Source: Roseibium aggregatum IAM 12614
Lineage (GTDB): Bacteria > Pseudomonadota > Alphaproteobacteria > Rhizobiales > Stappiaceae
DNA length: 64,000 bases
Direction of reading: 5' to 3'
Assembly (NCBI RefSeq): GCF_000168975.1
Contig: NZ_AAUW01000003.1
Location: 62,001-126,000, forward strand
Part shown: positions 63,694-64,000 of the stretch, one piece after another
How the letters are laid out: each line of letters opens with the position of its first letter
How positions within the stretch are numbered: the first letter of the stretch is position 1
Position numbers and translations under genes: made by a program
The notes under the pieces: generated by a model
What the model was told of the DNA's origin: nothing
What the model saw: the letters and a program-made list of their open reading frames with translations, nothing else
Database searches by the model: none

Positions 63694-64000
63694 ATGGCGT
63701 CCTGCCTCTTTCTGCAGCCGATCAAGGGGGCAGGCAACGACCTGCCCGACGTCGGCGATTATGTGCCCGATATCGACGTAGTCGGCCATTATGACCTCGA
63801 AACTGCCGACCTGTCGCGCTATCCCGCGCTCTGCCTGCCGGCCCATCTCGACCAGCGCTTTTTCGGCAGCCTGACGTCGAAGATCGAGCAGTTCCTGAAT
63901 GGTGGTGGAACACTGGTGTTCAACGGCCACGTTGCCTGGCCGATGCTGCCAGAATTCCAGCCCTTCGTTCCCCTGAACCGCTTCTCGCTGGAAGACCTGC
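63694..64000 (+). CDS. Partial hypothetical protein, N-terminus only
   Basis: 102 codons are visible and the frame runs off the right edge. ATG 63694 follows GGAGA; an in-frame ATG at 63682 is less likely. The sequence (FLQPIKGAGNDLPDVGDYVPD, then LPAHLDQRFFGSLTSKIEQFLNGGGTLVFNGHVAWP) has a flavodoxin/glutamine-amidotransferase-like look seen in ThuA or trehalose-utilisation-like proteins, but I cannot name the family. It is presumably part of the importer operon. Confidence 0.6.
   Translation, partial: MASCLFLQPIKGAGNDLPDVGDYVPDIDVVGHYDLETADLSRYPALCLPAHLDQRFFGSLTSKIEQFLNGGGTLVFNGHVAWPMLPEFQPFVPLNRFSLEDL

Noticed and set aside
1..64000. Prophage, integrative element or antiphage defence island
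   Set aside because: I looked for integrases, terminases, toxin-antitoxin pairs, restriction enzymes and tRNA-linked attachment sites and found none; gene content is metabolic and regulatory throughout.

Overview
This is a GC-rich, gene-dense chromosomal window from an alphaproteobacterium, most likely of the Hyphomicrobiales (a Roseibium/Labrenzia-like marine member of the Stappiaceae is my best guess). The guess rests on the RecA, AlaS and eukaryotic-type isocitrate dehydrogenase sequences, an SOS-like direct-repeat site before recA, the frequent 4-base start/stop overlaps and the mix of accessory genes. It comes from protein flavour and not from a search. I see no rRNA, tRNA, CRISPR array, transposase, integrase or phage genes. 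About 60 protein genes fill the window, and the last runs off the right edge.

Region by region. 1-7.5 kb: an unknown protein; a chloroperoxidase-like hydrolase divergent from an OhrR-type peroxide sensor with a clear operator; an HAD phosphatase; an AraC regulator; small envelope proteins; a CbiM-like cobalt permease under a cobalamin riboswitch; an exported chorismate mutase. 8-15.4 kb: a 1016-residue pseudo-cyclase/AAA/TPR protein, a transglutaminase-like protein, a methyltransferase, and an MFS exporter divergent from an Rrf2 regulator. 15.5-21.4 kb: icd, a fetAB-like transporter overlapping a glutathione transferase gene, and a cyclic-nucleotide-gated K+ channel. 21.4-26.1 kb: two copies of a 132-bp palindromic repeat, then alaS and recA. 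26.4-37.5 kb: lipoproteins, a methyltransferase, pseudouridine catabolism (kinase and psuG), a large MscS-type channel, and a three-gene TelA/DUF6384/coiled-coil operon. 37.6-40 kb: VOC proteins and their regulators, including a TetR gene with two near-perfect operators.

40.0-49.7 kb is the most distinctive block: a complete quinohemoprotein amine dehydrogenase locus (minus-strand qhpG-A-D-C-B-F-E with divergent qhpR). It encodes the dihaem, beta-propeller and crosslinked quinone subunits and the whole maturation line: radical SAM thioether-forming enzyme, flavin monooxygenase, leader protease, ABC exporter and AraC activator. Every crosslink residue expected in the small gamma subunit is present.

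49.7-59.9 kb: a glutathionyl-hydroquinone reductase, a hemerythrin-like protein divergent from a LysR regulator, a sugar-acid dehydrogenase pair (denD-like plus SDR), an ArsR/SRPBCC pair, a glutaredoxin-MauE fusion, a MocR regulator divergent from an EamA transporter, and a Kbp-like BON-LysM protein. 60.3-64 kb: a peptide/nickel-type ABC importer (two permeases and a binding protein) followed by a partial unknown gene.

The antisense long open frames, common at this GC content, were treated as shadows. Function calls rest on motifs visible by eye. Start sites were moved from the longest frame where a ribosome-binding site or family length argued for it.
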